The notes beneath the pieces were generated by a model that was not told the origin of the DNA, made no database searches, and saw nothing but the letters and a program-made list of their open reading frames with translations. From Bacteroidales bacterium (GTDB lineage: Bacteria > Bacteroidota > Bacteroidia > Bacteroidales > UBA932), in contig JAFRRR010000111.1 in assembly GCA_017428035.1 (NCBI GenBank), forward strand, positions 1-40,533: a stretch of DNA of 40,533 nt, written 5' to 3'. Both the position numbers and the translations under genes were made by a program. Shown one piece after another: positions 17,001 to 25,701 of this stretch. Numbering within the stretch: position 1 is the first letter of the stretch; each line of letters opens with the position of its first letter.

Positions 17001-18022
17001 TCAAAAAAGGTTGCAGTTCTATTGCCCGTCTTCACGTGTCCGGCCTCGTCAATATCCATGATGTCCCCATAAAACTCAAACGATTCTGCCCTTGTAGAGT
17101 ATTTAGCCGCACCGTTTTGAGTTCCGATCCATAAGTTGCCCGAGAAATCTCGATAGAAACTCTTTATTGTGTTGTTTTGAAGTCCGCGTCCATTCGCCTC
17201 TATCTGGTAAGCTTCAACCACATTAAGGTCATCATCAAAGCGCATAATGCCCCGGTCAATCGTTCCAACCCAATAATCATTCTCATCAAATCTGAACAAG
17301 CTCAAAATATCAGCTTTTTCTACACAAGCTATCTCCGAAGTTTTTGGATAGTATGTGAACAGCCCTGTCGATCCACCTATAAGATAACCTCCGTCATCCA
17401 TTGAAATGATGGATCTTTCATAACCATTAAGTATCGATACTGAACTATCCGAATTAAGATTGAAAACCTTGGCTCCTGCGCTGCTCGCCACAATTGCCGT
17501 TCGCTCATTTGGGAAAGCGAAGTCAAGCACCTGACCCAGATCTGAGCCATAGAAACGATACCCCCATTCCCCATCACTATTTTTTAAACAAACTAGCCCC
17601 CGCTCTGTGCCTAACCATACGTCGCCGTTATCATCTGCCTTTATACAATAGATAGTATTCGCCGGATACATCCGTTCTGTTATGCGCCCGACATTCAAAT
17701 CCATTATCTTCAAGCCATTCCCTTCCGTACCTATGAAAAGCAATTCTTTATCCCTGTCGCAGTAGAGGGAGATAACCCTCAGGCTCTTATCCTCGTCTTT
17801 TGTGATGGAAGCAAGGGAATAGCCATCGTAACGGGCAATTCCATTGTAGGTGCCAAACCATATGAAACCGTCGCGATCGGAGGTTATTGCATTAACCTCA
17901 CTGTGCGGCATACCGTCCTCAACCGTCAATGGATAAAAAACCTTCTGATCCTGCGCCACCAAAGAATGCGACAGGAGTACCGAGACACAGATGAAGCAAA
18001 TTGTGCGGTAGAGCATATTCAT
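14018..18022 (-). CDS. Hybrid two-component system sensor/regulator (HTCS) of the PUL
   Basis: Start at 18022 (MNMLYRTICF...) gives 1334 residues with a signal peptide ending near VAQDQ. The periplasmic sensor (to ~775) is a string of two-component propeller repeats (DGFIWFGTYNGIARYDG, GDVWLGTERGLVCL, GNLWIGTQNGAAKYS) followed by a Y_Y_Y domain (VEYQLEGYDKSWHS...LPPGNYVFHVKGSN). One transmembrane helix lies at ~780-800. Then come HisKA with FTDISHEIKTPL (phospho-His ~828), HATPase (NIIGNAFKFTPNGG, DSGVGI, GSGIGLALAK), a receiver (LLAEDN, SDVMMPG Asp ~1132, TAKD, KPFE) and an AraC HTH (about 1235-1334). All phosphorelay residues are visible. It is divergent from susC, as is usual for a regulator controlling the adjacent PUL. 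Confidence 0.95.
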   Translation of the reverse strand: MNMLYRTICFICVSVLLSHSLVAQDQKVFYPLTVEDGMPHSEVNAITSDRDGFIWFGTYNGIARYDGYSLASITKDEDKSLRVISLYCDRDKELLFIGTEGNGLKIMDLNVGRITERMYPANTIYCIKADDNGDVWLGTERGLVCLKNSDGEWGYRFYGSDLGQVLDFAFPNERTAIVASSAGAKVFNLNSDSSVSILNGYERSIISMDDGGYLIGGSTGLFTYYPKTSEIACVEKADILSLFRFDENDYWVGTIDRGIMRFDDDLNVVEAYQIEANGRGLQNNTIKSFYRDFSGNLWIGTQNGAAKYSTRAESFEFYGDIMDIDEAGHVKTGNRTATFFEDHRGVIWVGMHHYGLKLFNHSTKSIKQYPAECWPEIEGQTISSYLEEEDGGMWVGTWRSLYKLSPSEAERVVNGQRTNAYDFGKANKLEETTFFKLQKDRYGTIWMSTTKGLMRFIPSSPGSQTGQIIRYLPSEVTTDFQIDYPNDNEIIVFCGTQHGLYKLVFSDGKDPLVIPVRDVIHGGSLLGEFISVVYCDSRDRLWVLGLDGYINKLETGRQDDSEPTFSSLDINSDETSYTSESLEEDNNGMFWIGGVTMLRFNPDDWSIDAFGESSGLQNRSFKIWSSARLSSNELIFGGVNGFSVFNPQQLAHSNIPPVVALEDLYIQGRKVNVGETYSNREILSKTLNHTESIVLPHKYNSISISFVTLDYTSPANNRVEYQLEGYDKSWHSAIGAKHTAVYTNLPPGNYVFHVKGSNSDSVWSSTAKDLTVRVLRPIAWSIPMILLYLAVLGLGIYLLMRYYKNKRRVEKDARMNELKLKYFTDISHEIKTPLSLISAPVAELADNPETDAFTRRRLQLVRKNIGRLTDLIEQIMDFNRFESNTMSLRLSEEDLVNVCRTTMSYFEDKAEAKDIDFGFQTDVPQIPVVIDRDRIEKLLFNIIGNAFKFTPNGGSISVRCHTRNEDTLVCVSDSGVGIEQADLPHIFERFYYDSSSENGSGIGLALAKAIVEQHRGKIWAESEPGKGTSIFFTLKFGSSHFNAEELKHFSPDRRNDIRSFTVLRDNELADDDLYGENEGADTMYRVLLAEDNRDMREYLKESLDQHFNVTACKDGGEAFNLAQQNDFDCIVSDVMMPGTDGIELCRKAKTDITLSHIPIILLTAKDNLESKLEGYGVGADDYITKPFEMKILISRIENLIAQRNALKVAFRKGLDIAPSEVTITPIDEQFMQKCLNLVEENIAEPSYNVERLCEDLSMSRPTVYKKIKSLTGLSVVAFIRSVRIKRAAQLLLQDGSSIKNIMYMVGFDNSSYFSARFKKEFGCTPAEYVEKNKA

Positions 18023-18025
18023 ACC

Positions 18026-18033
18026 CAAAGTTA
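18026..18033 (-). promoter_or_regulatory. -7 element candidate for the HTCS gene
   Basis: The minus strand reads TAACTTTG, a full TAnnTTTG match ending 4 bases before the start codon at 18022. No -33 partner is at the right distance. If used, the mRNA would be leaderless or translation would begin at the next ATG (18016). Confidence 0.35.
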
Positions 18034-18066
18034 ACAAAATAGGCAACAAAAAAACGAGCGTTTTGT

Positions 18067-18103
18067 TTTGTGTCCTAAATCGAACGATTTGTGTCTTTAT
18101 GCG
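18067..18103 (+). promoter_or_regulatory. Direct repeat, probable HTCS binding site upstream of susC
   Basis: TTTGTGTC occurs at 18067-18074 and again at 18088-18095, a 21-bp period (two helical turns). The similarity extends to 12 of 16 positions in each half-site. AraC-type HTCS regulators bind as dimers to direct repeats upstream of susC. The second half-site ends at the -33 position of the weak susC promoter, an activator-type arrangement. A 6-bp inverted repeat AAATCG-AA-CGATTT (18077-18090) lies between the half-sites. Confidence 0.55.
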
Positions 18104-18126
18104 ATGCTCCGGCGTGAGTAACTTTA
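18096..18126 (+). promoter_or_regulatory. Weak susC promoter
   Basis: TTTA (18096-18099), 19 bases, then TAACTTTA (18119-18126) gives correct spacing but one mismatch in each element (A for the final G). It lies 28 bases before the susC ATG. A weak promoter next to a direct repeat fits dependence on the HTCS activator. Confidence 0.45.
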
Positions 18127-18154
18127 CAAAAAGAAATAGACAAAAGCATATCAA

Positions 18155-21100
18155 ATGACTAGAAACAAAAAGAAAATCGCCGCTATTGCGACGCTCTTTA
18201 TCTTGATGGCTCTGCCTTTGTTCTCGGTAACAGCACTGGCGAGGGACGTCCGGGGAACCGTGGTCGACGGCGGCAACAAGCCCATTCCCGGCGCGAGTGT
18301 TATCGAAAAAGGAACAAGCCACGGTACGGTAACAGATGTGGACGGACGGTTCTCAATTGATGCAAAGAATGGAACCGTACTAGAAATCATCAGCCTCGGC
18401 TTTGTTACCAGAACATACACTGTCGGCAGCGAGAGCGTCATCTACATTGTCCTGGAAGAAGACTCTATGCTGCTGGATGAGACTATTGTGGTTGGATACG
18501 GCACGCAGGTAAAAGCATCTATCACGGGTGCGGTTGCAAATGTTACCAACAAAGACCTTATAACCACAAAAGCGATCAGTGTCGCAAACACCGTGGTTGG
18601 TAAGCTCCCCGGCTTGAGGGCTGTCCAACGCTCTGGTGCTCCTGGAGAAGATATGCCGGAGATTGATATCCGCGGTTTCGGCAGTGCTTTAATTATTGTG
18701 GATGGTGTGGAACGAAGCTTTGCCAAGCTTGACCCCAACGATGTCGAATCCATCAGTATTTTGAAAGATGCTTCTGCTGCCGTGTATGGCAGTAAAGGAG
18801 CCAACGGTGTGATTCTGGTCACCACGAAAAAAGGCGCAGAAGGCCGCCCCGTTTTTGAATACAACGGATGGGCAGGTATTCAACAAATGACCAGATATCC
18901 TCATAGCTATAGCTCCTATCAGTATGCTTTCCTAAGCAATGAGGCTGCGAATAATATAGGTCTTCCGGATGTCTATAGCCCGGAGCAGATGGAGCGCTTT
19001 ATCAATGGTGATGGCGAATTCTACAAAAGTACCGACTGGCTTGATGCTGTTACTCGCAAAACGGCTCCTGTGACAGCCCACAATTTCAGCGTCAAAGGAG
19101 GCACCAAGGCTATCAACTACTTTGTTTCGTTTGGCGTGCAGGATCAGCAGTCTTATTTCCGGTCAAACGACTGGTACGACCGCCGTTACAATGTGCATGC
19201 AAATCTTTCTGCAGAGCTTTCTCCAGGTCTTGTTTTCAGCGTTAACACTACAGGTCGCCTGGATAGCCGCAACATTTCGGGAGGCACTGGTGTTTTTTAT
19301 AATATAATGACCTACAAGCCTTTCGGAAGCGCATGGTATTATGGAGAGCCCACCGGTCCGTTGCGGGACACATATTACAATTATGGACGGGCGGTAAATG
19401 ATGAAAGGGTGTTGGAATCATCTTTTAACATCAGATGGGATGTTCCGTGGGTTGAAGGTCTCTCGGCAGAGATTAAGGCCAGTTATGATATATATAATTA
19501 TCGCAATAAAAACTGGTCACCCAAAGACCCTTACCGCTGGGAGCCTGTGGAGTCAGGCGATGTGGTCCGCTCTGCTGTCGGAAGCACCTTTGGCCGCCTG
19601 AACGACCAGATGGGCACTAACACGACAAAAGATATCCAGGCTAATATCACCTATGCCCGCAAGTTCGGCCTTCACGATATAAAGGCCATTGCGCTTTATC
19701 ACGGAACTAACTCAACTTACGAGTGGCTGTCAGGATATCGGCAGTTTGCACTCAATCTTATACCTCTGATGAGTTATGGTGATGACGAGAACAAGACCAA
19801 CGGAGGCAGCGAAGGCTCTTCGCTGATGCATGCCGCCGTAGGCCGTCTAAACTATGCCTTTGCAGACAAATATCTGGCAGAGCTTGTTTTCCGTGCGGAT
19901 GCGTCTTATCTGTTCGCGGCCGACAAGCGCTGGGGGTTTTTCCCTTCCGCTTCGCTTGGCTGGCGCATCTCGGAAGAAGATTTTATCAAAGACTCTGTCC
20001 CTTGGATAAGCAACCTCAAACTGCGCGCCTCTTACGGCATCGTAGGTGACTGCAGTGGCTTCTCTGCTTTCCAATGGATGTCCGGGTATATCTTTCCCGG
20101 AGGAAAATTCCTATTTGACGAAGGCAAACCTACCATAGGCCTGTATTCCAGCGGACTTGCCAACGAAGACCTGACTTGGTATAAAGCCCGCACGGCAAAC
20201 ATAGGACTTGACGCCGGTTTCTTTGGTGGCAAACTTTACTTTGAAGCAGACGTTTTCCACCGCTACCGCAGCGGCTTGATGTCCTACCGTACGGCGACAA
20301 TTCCCTATGAGTATGGCGTTTCCCTTCCGCAGGAGAACCTCAACTCCGATCGCACTTTTGGTTTTGAAGCCGTGCTTGGACATTCCAACACCATTGGCGA
20401 CCTGTCGTATAACATTCGTGCCAATGTTTCTTTGACCAGAACCCGCAACGCGTTCATTGAACGAGCCATAGACCCTAACCGTTATGAGAATTGGCGCAAC
20501 AACGGCACAGAACGCTACAGCGGCATAGGCTGGGGCTATCGGATGATTGGTCAGTTCCAGAGTTTTGAAGAGATCCTGAATTCTCCCATTCAAGACGGCA
20601 GTGGCAACAAGAGCCTGCTGCCCGGTGACTTCAAATATGAAGATATTAATCAGGACGGCATCATCAACGGCTGGGACGAAGTGCCCATCAGCGTTGGAGC
20701 CACACCGTTCGCCTACTATGCCCTCAACGCCAGTATGCAGTGGAAGGGCCTTGATGCCACAATATTCTTGCAGGGCGCAGGAGGACACAAGATCCAACTG
20801 GGAATGGCCTTTGCCCAGCCTTTTATCAACGAGGGCAACTGCAGCGGCTTGACAATGTGGTATGACGAACGCTCTTATCGCACCGAAGACGGACAATGGG
20901 TTATCGGCAAACTCCCGCCTGTGCGCAAGGCCGGTTTTACCAACAATCAGGTGTCAAACACATATTACACGCTGGATGCTGATTACCTGCGGCTTAAAAC
21001 GCTCGAAATAGGTTACACCCTGCCGGCGCGATGGACTCAAACTTTGAATATCAGTCGTCTGAGAGTCTATGTCAACGGCAACAACCTGCTCACATTCACC

Positions 21101-21205
21101 AAGGGCTGGATGCTGAACTACATTGACCCCGAGAACAACAACCCCAATGCATGGTACTATCCTCAAGCCAAGACCTACAATTTGGGCATCACTTTAACAT
21201 TCTGA
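18155..21205 (+). CDS. SusC/RagA family TonB-dependent glycan transporter
   Basis: The 1016-residue outer-membrane protein has a signal peptide (about 1-30, ...FSVTALA), a carboxypeptidase-regulatory-like domain (~31-115: VRGTVVDGGNKPIPGASVIEKGTSHGTVTDVDGRFSI), the TonB-box-like stretch DETIVVGYGTQ, and a plug domain (~118-235) with IDIRGFGSALIIVDGVE and ISILKDASAAVYGSKGANGVILVTTKKG, the SusC signature. The rest forms the beta barrel, ending in aromatic YNLGITLTF as expected for outer-membrane insertion. It imports oligosaccharides with its SusD partner, using TonB energy. It is the first gene of the PUL operon; susD follows after 16 bases. Confidence 0.96.
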   Translation: MTRNKKKIAAIATLFILMALPLFSVTALARDVRGTVVDGGNKPIPGASVIEKGTSHGTVTDVDGRFSIDAKNGTVLEIISLGFVTRTYTVGSESVIYIVLEEDSMLLDETIVVGYGTQVKASITGAVANVTNKDLITTKAISVANTVVGKLPGLRAVQRSGAPGEDMPEIDIRGFGSALIIVDGVERSFAKLDPNDVESISILKDASAAVYGSKGANGVILVTTKKGAEGRPVFEYNGWAGIQQMTRYPHSYSSYQYAFLSNEAANNIGLPDVYSPEQMERFINGDGEFYKSTDWLDAVTRKTAPVTAHNFSVKGGTKAINYFVSFGVQDQQSYFRSNDWYDRRYNVHANLSAELSPGLVFSVNTTGRLDSRNISGGTGVFYNIMTYKPFGSAWYYGEPTGPLRDTYYNYGRAVNDERVLESSFNIRWDVPWVEGLSAEIKASYDIYNYRNKNWSPKDPYRWEPVESGDVVRSAVGSTFGRLNDQMGTNTTKDIQANITYARKFGLHDIKAIALYHGTNSTYEWLSGYRQFALNLIPLMSYGDDENKTNGGSEGSSLMHAAVGRLNYAFADKYLAELVFRADASYLFAADKRWGFFPSASLGWRISEEDFIKDSVPWISNLKLRASYGIVGDCSGFSAFQWMSGYIFPGGKFLFDEGKPTIGLYSSGLANEDLTWYKARTANIGLDAGFFGGKLYFEADVFHRYRSGLMSYRTATIPYEYGVSLPQENLNSDRTFGFEAVLGHSNTIGDLSYNIRANVSLTRTRNAFIERAIDPNRYENWRNNGTERYSGIGWGYRMIGQFQSFEEILNSPIQDGSGNKSLLPGDFKYEDINQDGIINGWDEVPISVGATPFAYYALNASMQWKGLDATIFLQGAGGHKIQLGMAFAQPFINEGNCSGLTMWYDERSYRTEDGQWVIGKLPPVRKAGFTNNQVSNTYYTLDADYLRLKTLEIGYTLPARWTQTLNISRLRVYVNGNNLLTFTKGWMLNYIDPENNNPNAWYYPQAKTYNLGITLTF

Positions 21206-21209
21206 TAAT

Positions 21210-21216
21210 GGAGGAG
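21210..21216 (+). promoter_or_regulatory. Strong Shine-Dalgarno-like site before susD
   Basis: GGAGGAG lies 5 bases before the ATG at 21222 and supports that start over the in-frame ATG at 21234. Such a strong site is unusual for Bacteroidota genes and may help balance SusD with SusC. Confidence 0.5.
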
Positions 21217-21221
21217 TTATT

Positions 21222-23108
21222 ATGAGAAATTATATGAAAATATATTTTACACTGATACTGGTCGCAGTTGTGACAAGCTCTTGCCTCCAGTCTTTCGACG
21301 ACATAAAGCCCACCAACAAGGTTTCAAGCGAAGATGTATGGAAAGATCCTGACGCCGTATCCGGAATCCTTGCGCATATGTACAATAGTTTGATATTTGA
21401 GGATTTCAGCTACTTCTGGGGCGATTACTCCTGGCGTAGTATGGACCTTGTGACCATGTCCGACGAGGGCACTGCCGGCTTCCAGAAAGAGCCTTGCTTC
21501 GACCAGGAAGGCGCCACCTGGGAGTATCCCGATGATTTTCTTGGTTATTATATTTACATCCAAGGCAATCAAGGTGGAGAAAACATTATCCGCGATGTTT
21601 ATCGCGAAAGTTATGTGCTCATCCGCCGATGCAACGAGTTCTTGGAGGACCTCAAGACCGCAACACTTGAATCCGACGACTTGGACAGCGTCAAAGGCGA
21701 AGCCAAGTTCCTGCGGGCTATGGCCTATTTCACTCTTGTAAAGCGCTTTGGCGGCGTTCCTTTAATCACCGAGGCAAAACCTTTCGAGGGCGATATTGTC
21801 TCTTTGCAGGAACCCCGAGCCACAGAAAAAGCCATCTGGGACTTTATTATTAACGAAGCCGAGGAAGCCTCTCAGTTGCTGCCGCTCATACGTAGTACTG
21901 GCGTCTTCCGGGCAACCAGCGGCGCCGCACTAGCCCTTGAATCCAGAGCCGCCCTGTATGCCGGTTCTATTGCCAAATATGGCACTGTAGGCTTTGGGAA
22001 ACTAACCGGTATAGACAAAGAGGCTGCGGAGGGTTATTTTGAAACTGCCTACAGAGCCTCGCAAGATGTTATCAACCTGCCTTACTACTCCCTCTTCAAA
22101 GCAGATGCCGATAAGACTGAGAATTATCGCAAGTTGTTCATTACCAAAAACAACGGCGAGTATATTTTTCAAAAAAGCTTCGATGTAGCATCAGACATCG
22201 GCAACAGCTACGACAAGAAACACCTGCCGTATTCCCTGTGCCGTTGGGGCGCAATAACGCCTACCTTTGAAATGGCTGAGGCCTATGAGTTTCTGGACGG
22301 GACTCCTGGCAGCTTTGACACCGAGAGTCAGTATGATGACATTAATACCATTTATCAAGGCCGCGACCCCCGCCTGATTGCCTCTATCTATGTCCCGGGA
22401 CAGGAAGTCAAGGACACCACCTATCAATTCCAGCGGGGCCTTATCAAGTCCGACGGCTCGTTTTATATTGCACAAAGTGCACCTGGCCCAACCTATGCCG
22501 ATGAATATTATACCGATTCCGGCACTGGCAAGACCTACCGCATCTACGGCAAGGACGGAGGAGCTTATACCGGAGATGCCAGCAAGACCGGCTTTAATGT
22601 ACGCAAGTTTGTGGACGAAGACTGCGAGACTGTTGCCCAGTGGGATTTCGGTAAGACCGAAACTCCATGGCCCGTTTTTCGACTTGGAGAAATGTATCTT
22701 AACCTGGCGGAAGCAGCCGTCGAGTTGAATAAGTACAACGGAGAGGCCCTTGCTGCAGTCAATGCAATTCGTTCCCGCGCCGGCATGCCTGATTACAAAA
22801 GCATTGACCTGGAGAAAGTGCGCCACGAACGTCGCGTAGAGCTTGCCTTCGAGAACCTTCGTTTCTGGGATCTCAAGCGCTGGCGCATTGCCCATCTGGA
22901 CGTTTCGCGTGGCGGCCTCAATGGTTTTCGCGGCCGGGCTCTGCACCCTTACTATGATGTACGCACCGACAAGTGGCAATTTGTGATAGCGGACGATATC
23001 CCTAAACGCCGAAGAATCTTCACGGAAAAAAATTACTATACCAAATTCTCCAACTCTATCATCAACGCCAATCCTCAAATTATTCAGAACCCGGGTTTTA
23101 TTAATTAA
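21222..23108 (+). CDS. SusD/RagB family surface glycan-binding lipoprotein
   Basis: The 628-residue lipoprotein has a signal ending VVTSSC (Cys21) followed by LQSFDDIKP, typical of SusD. N-terminal helices carry SusD landmarks (DVWKDPDAVSGILAHMYNSL; RRCNEFLEDL; GEAKFLRAMAYFTLVKRFGGVPLI). The C-terminal signature is strong: FRLGEMYLNLAEAAVELNK, ALAAVNAIRSRAGMP and ERRVELAFENLRFWDLKRWR. SusD caps the SusC barrel at the cell surface and captures the glycan. Six bases separate it from the DUF3823 gene. Length is at the high end of the family. Confidence 0.95.
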   Translation: MRNYMKIYFTLILVAVVTSSCLQSFDDIKPTNKVSSEDVWKDPDAVSGILAHMYNSLIFEDFSYFWGDYSWRSMDLVTMSDEGTAGFQKEPCFDQEGATWEYPDDFLGYYIYIQGNQGGENIIRDVYRESYVLIRRCNEFLEDLKTATLESDDLDSVKGEAKFLRAMAYFTLVKRFGGVPLITEAKPFEGDIVSLQEPRATEKAIWDFIINEAEEASQLLPLIRSTGVFRATSGAALALESRAALYAGSIAKYGTVGFGKLTGIDKEAAEGYFETAYRASQDVINLPYYSLFKADADKTENYRKLFITKNNGEYIFQKSFDVASDIGNSYDKKHLPYSLCRWGAITPTFEMAEAYEFLDGTPGSFDTESQYDDINTIYQGRDPRLIASIYVPGQEVKDTTYQFQRGLIKSDGSFYIAQSAPGPTYADEYYTDSGTGKTYRIYGKDGGAYTGDASKTGFNVRKFVDEDCETVAQWDFGKTETPWPVFRLGEMYLNLAEAAVELNKYNGEALAAVNAIRSRAGMPDYKSIDLEKVRHERRVELAFENLRFWDLKRWRIAHLDVSRGGLNGFRGRALHPYYDVRTDKWQFVIADDIPKRRRIFTEKNYYTKFSNSIINANPQIIQNPGFIN

Positions 23109-23114
23109 ACTGCA

Positions 23115-23816
23115 ATGAAAAGGATTTATTATATAACAGCCATCGCCCTTACGGCCCTTTGCGCCGTCTCTTGCGAACTTGACAACTATGTTGCCCCCGA
23201 AGGCTGCATCTACGGCGAGATTATCGATTCCGGAACCGGAGAAGCCATGCCGCTGCCGGTTGAAGGCAACAACGGTGCCGTTATAAACCTTATGGAAGTG
23301 GGCACCAAAGCGACTCTCGCTCAGAGTTTCTACGCCCGTCATGACGGTTCTTTCAGGGATGCGATGGTCTTCAAAGGCCTTTACAGTGTTACCGCCGACG
23401 GCCCCTTTGTGGCCGAAGGTCCCTACGAGGTGGAAGTGGGCGATCAGACCGAACTCAAGATTTACGCTCTTCCGTATTCCCGCATTGAGGCCTCGGCTTC
23501 GGCAGACGGGATGAAAGTGACAATCAATTATAAGGTTTCTCCTGTCGAAAGCGGAGCCAGAATCACAACCACCTATGTTTTGTGGAATTACCGTATGCAA
23601 ACTGATATCATCACCGGCAATTTCTGCTCCTCAAAGGCCGATTTTACTGGTAAGGCAGAAGGATCTGTCACCATTAATATCGCAAATGAAGTACAATACA
23701 ATGCCAACAAAGAAAAAATAATTGCCAATGGTGGGAAAGTCTATTTACGCGTTGCAGCAGACGTAGGCGGTCACATTAACTATAGCAAGGTTCAAGAAGT
23801 CATAATCAGTGAGTAA
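23115..23816 (+). CDS. DUF3823-family lipoprotein
   Basis: This 233-residue lipoprotein (…LCAVSC, Cys20, then ELDNYVAPEG) matches the DUF3823 pattern: GCIYGEIIDSGTGEAMPLPVEGNNGAVINLMEVG, then a second beta domain from ~110 with many hydrophobic/polar alternations (KVTINYKVSPVESGARITTTYVLWNY). DUF3823 proteins usually directly follow susD and are thought to be surface glycan-binding accessories; biochemical proof is scarce. The acidic residue after the lipid cysteine fits surface export. Its place between susD and the SUMF1-like lipoproteins fits a surface complex. Confidence 0.85.
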   Translation: MKRIYYITAIALTALCAVSCELDNYVAPEGCIYGEIIDSGTGEAMPLPVEGNNGAVINLMEVGTKATLAQSFYARHDGSFRDAMVFKGLYSVTADGPFVAEGPYEVEVGDQTELKIYALPYSRIEASASADGMKVTINYKVSPVESGARITTTYVLWNYRMQTDIITGNFCSSKADFTGKAEGSVTINIANEVQYNANKEKIIANGGKVYLRVAADVGGHINYSKVQEVIISE

Positions 23817-23838
23817 TATCAACAAATAACATCTATAT

Positions 23839-25677
23839 ATGAAGAAACTATCATTGCTTTTAAGCGCAGGTGTGCTTTTGCTAATCGGCACATCCTGCCA
23901 AGAGAAAGTGGATCCCAAGGATGACACAACAGCAAAACTGGCTACAGTGGTTACTGTAGAAGCTTCCAATGTATTGTCTTCCAGCTTTGTCGCTGGCGGC
24001 AACATCACAAACGACGGTGGTGCATCCGTAACAGAAAGGGGACTTTGTTATGGAACTTCCGCCGGAGTGTCGGTCGACAATGTCAAAGTACCTGCCGCAA
24101 GCGCTGGCAAAGGGGTCTTTGAGGTAACAGTATCCGGCCTGAACGCTGGGGCAACTTATTATTATCGTGCGTATGCCGTCAATTCAGCCGGTATAGCTTA
24201 TGGAAGCGAACTGAGCGCGACTACGCCAAGCGCACAGCCTGCAACAGTCACAACAGCTGAGGTTGTTGATGCAGTAGGCTCATCTGCGACATGCGGCGGA
24301 ACTGTAACAGACGACGGTCAATCTTTCGTAAGCGCCAGAGGGGTCTGCTGGTCAAAGAGTGAAAACCCGACCGTTTCAGATAATAAAACCGTTGACGGCT
24401 CGGGTCTTGGCGAGTTTACAAGCACACTGACCGACCTTGAAGTAGGCGTCACCTATTATGTGAGGGCTTATGCCACCAATGACACCGGCACAGTTTACGG
24501 AGAGCAGTTCAGTTTCACCACCATCGAGGCCAAGTTACCCACGATCAACACGTTTGAGGTTACCGAGAAAACAACTGTCGGCGCCAATTGTGGTGGCGAG
24601 ATAACATCTGACGGCGGCGCAAGAATCACGGCTAAGGGTGTTTGTTGGGCAACCCATAAGAATCCCACGATAGATGACAATAAAACAGAAGATGGAAGCG
24701 GCATAGACTCCTTTGTAAGCGCCATAACTGGGCTTACCGAAGGCACTGTATACTACTGTCGTGCTTATGCCATCAATGCGGTCGGCATCGCATACGGCAA
24801 TGAGCGGCCTTTTGCACCTTGGTATCTTGACAATGGCGAGAGTATGCTGCTTGTCAAGGGTGGGACCTTTACCGTAGGCAAAAACGCTGTTCACACCGAT
24901 TCCGGCCCCAATACATGGGAATGTACTCTTCCAGATTATTATATAGCCAAGACGGAAGTTACGCAACAGTTATGGGCCGAAATCATGGGTACAGATTATC
25001 TTGCAGACCAGCTGACCGATGCACAAAAGCCGGATGGTTATATCTGCTATCCTGTTGGAAGAGATGACTATAACCCACAGCCTTACATCAACTGGTTTGA
25101 CGCTATTATATTCTGCAATAAACTCAGCGCTGCTCGCGGCGCAGATCCTTGCTATTCTGTGAATGGCGAGACCAATCCTGACAAGTGGAACAAATCTGGC
25201 GAATGGGAGAAGAGTGTAGTTTGCGACTGGGGCAAAAATGGATTCCGCCTACCCTCCCTTCCCGAATGGGAATTTGCTGCCGGAGGCGGCGAGGAGCCCC
25301 TGCAGACCTACCCGGGCACAAATGATTTCAGCGAACTTCACTGGTATGGCCAGATAGAGGGTGCCCTGCCCGGCGGTGCAACAGAAGGTCTGTTTACCGT
25401 TGCCACCAAACTACCCAACAAGTTAGGTCTTTACGATATGGTAGGTAATGCCACTGAATGGGTGTGGGAACGATGGTTTGAATATCCCGGTGGGGCTCGT
25501 ACATACTACAACGATGTTATCACCTGGGATTACGGTGCAAGAAAAGCCATAAAACGCGGCGGCTCAATCTGGAACTGGGGACAGCAGGTTTATTACACCA
25601 CTTCCAACTGGACAGATCCTATTGACGATCATAACTGGCCCTGCGGTATGCGCCTGGCCCGCACTTGTGTGAAATAA
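23839..25677 (+). CDS. Surface lipoprotein: three Fn3-like repeats plus SUMF1/FGE-like domain
   Basis: The 612-residue lipoprotein (LLIGTSC, Cys20) has three repeats of ~95 residues (about 36-129, 133-228, 231-326), each with GG-x-I/V-T-x-DGG, a RGxCW/Y segment, then YYxRAYAxNxxGxxYG; these look like Fn3-type stalk modules. A C-terminal SUMF1-like domain (~335-612) follows: LLVKGGTFTVG, YYIAKTEVTQQLWAEIMG, NGFRLPSLPEWEFAAGGG, GLYDMVGNATEWVWE, KRGGS and GMRLAR. The region where true FGE carries its two catalytic cysteines reads QQVYYTTSNW, so formylglycine formation is not expected. The next gene has a very similar domain. A binding role on the surface is my inference. Confidence 0.87.
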   Translation: MKKLSLLLSAGVLLLIGTSCQEKVDPKDDTTAKLATVVTVEASNVLSSSFVAGGNITNDGGASVTERGLCYGTSAGVSVDNVKVPAASAGKGVFEVTVSGLNAGATYYYRAYAVNSAGIAYGSELSATTPSAQPATVTTAEVVDAVGSSATCGGTVTDDGQSFVSARGVCWSKSENPTVSDNKTVDGSGLGEFTSTLTDLEVGVTYYVRAYATNDTGTVYGEQFSFTTIEAKLPTINTFEVTEKTTVGANCGGEITSDGGARITAKGVCWATHKNPTIDDNKTEDGSGIDSFVSAITGLTEGTVYYCRAYAINAVGIAYGNERPFAPWYLDNGESMLLVKGGTFTVGKNAVHTDSGPNTWECTLPDYYIAKTEVTQQLWAEIMGTDYLADQLTDAQKPDGYICYPVGRDDYNPQPYINWFDAIIFCNKLSAARGADPCYSVNGETNPDKWNKSGEWEKSVVCDWGKNGFRLPSLPEWEFAAGGGEEPLQTYPGTNDFSELHWYGQIEGALPGGATEGLFTVATKLPNKLGLYDMVGNATEWVWERWFEYPGGARTYYNDVITWDYGARKAIKRGGSIWNWGQQVYYTTSNWTDPIDDHNWPCGMRLARTCVK

Positions 25678-25701
25678 TCCAACTACTAAACAATAATGCA
25701 T

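Noticed and set aside
18023-18322. 100-residue N-terminal extension of the HTCS gene
   Set aside because: It would run through the regulatory region and into susC on the other strand; a proper signal peptide begins at 18022.
22191-23600. 469-residue minus-strand open frame opposite susD and the DUF3823 gene
   Set aside because: Lies fully antisense to two well-supported genes; the translation shows no recognisable family.
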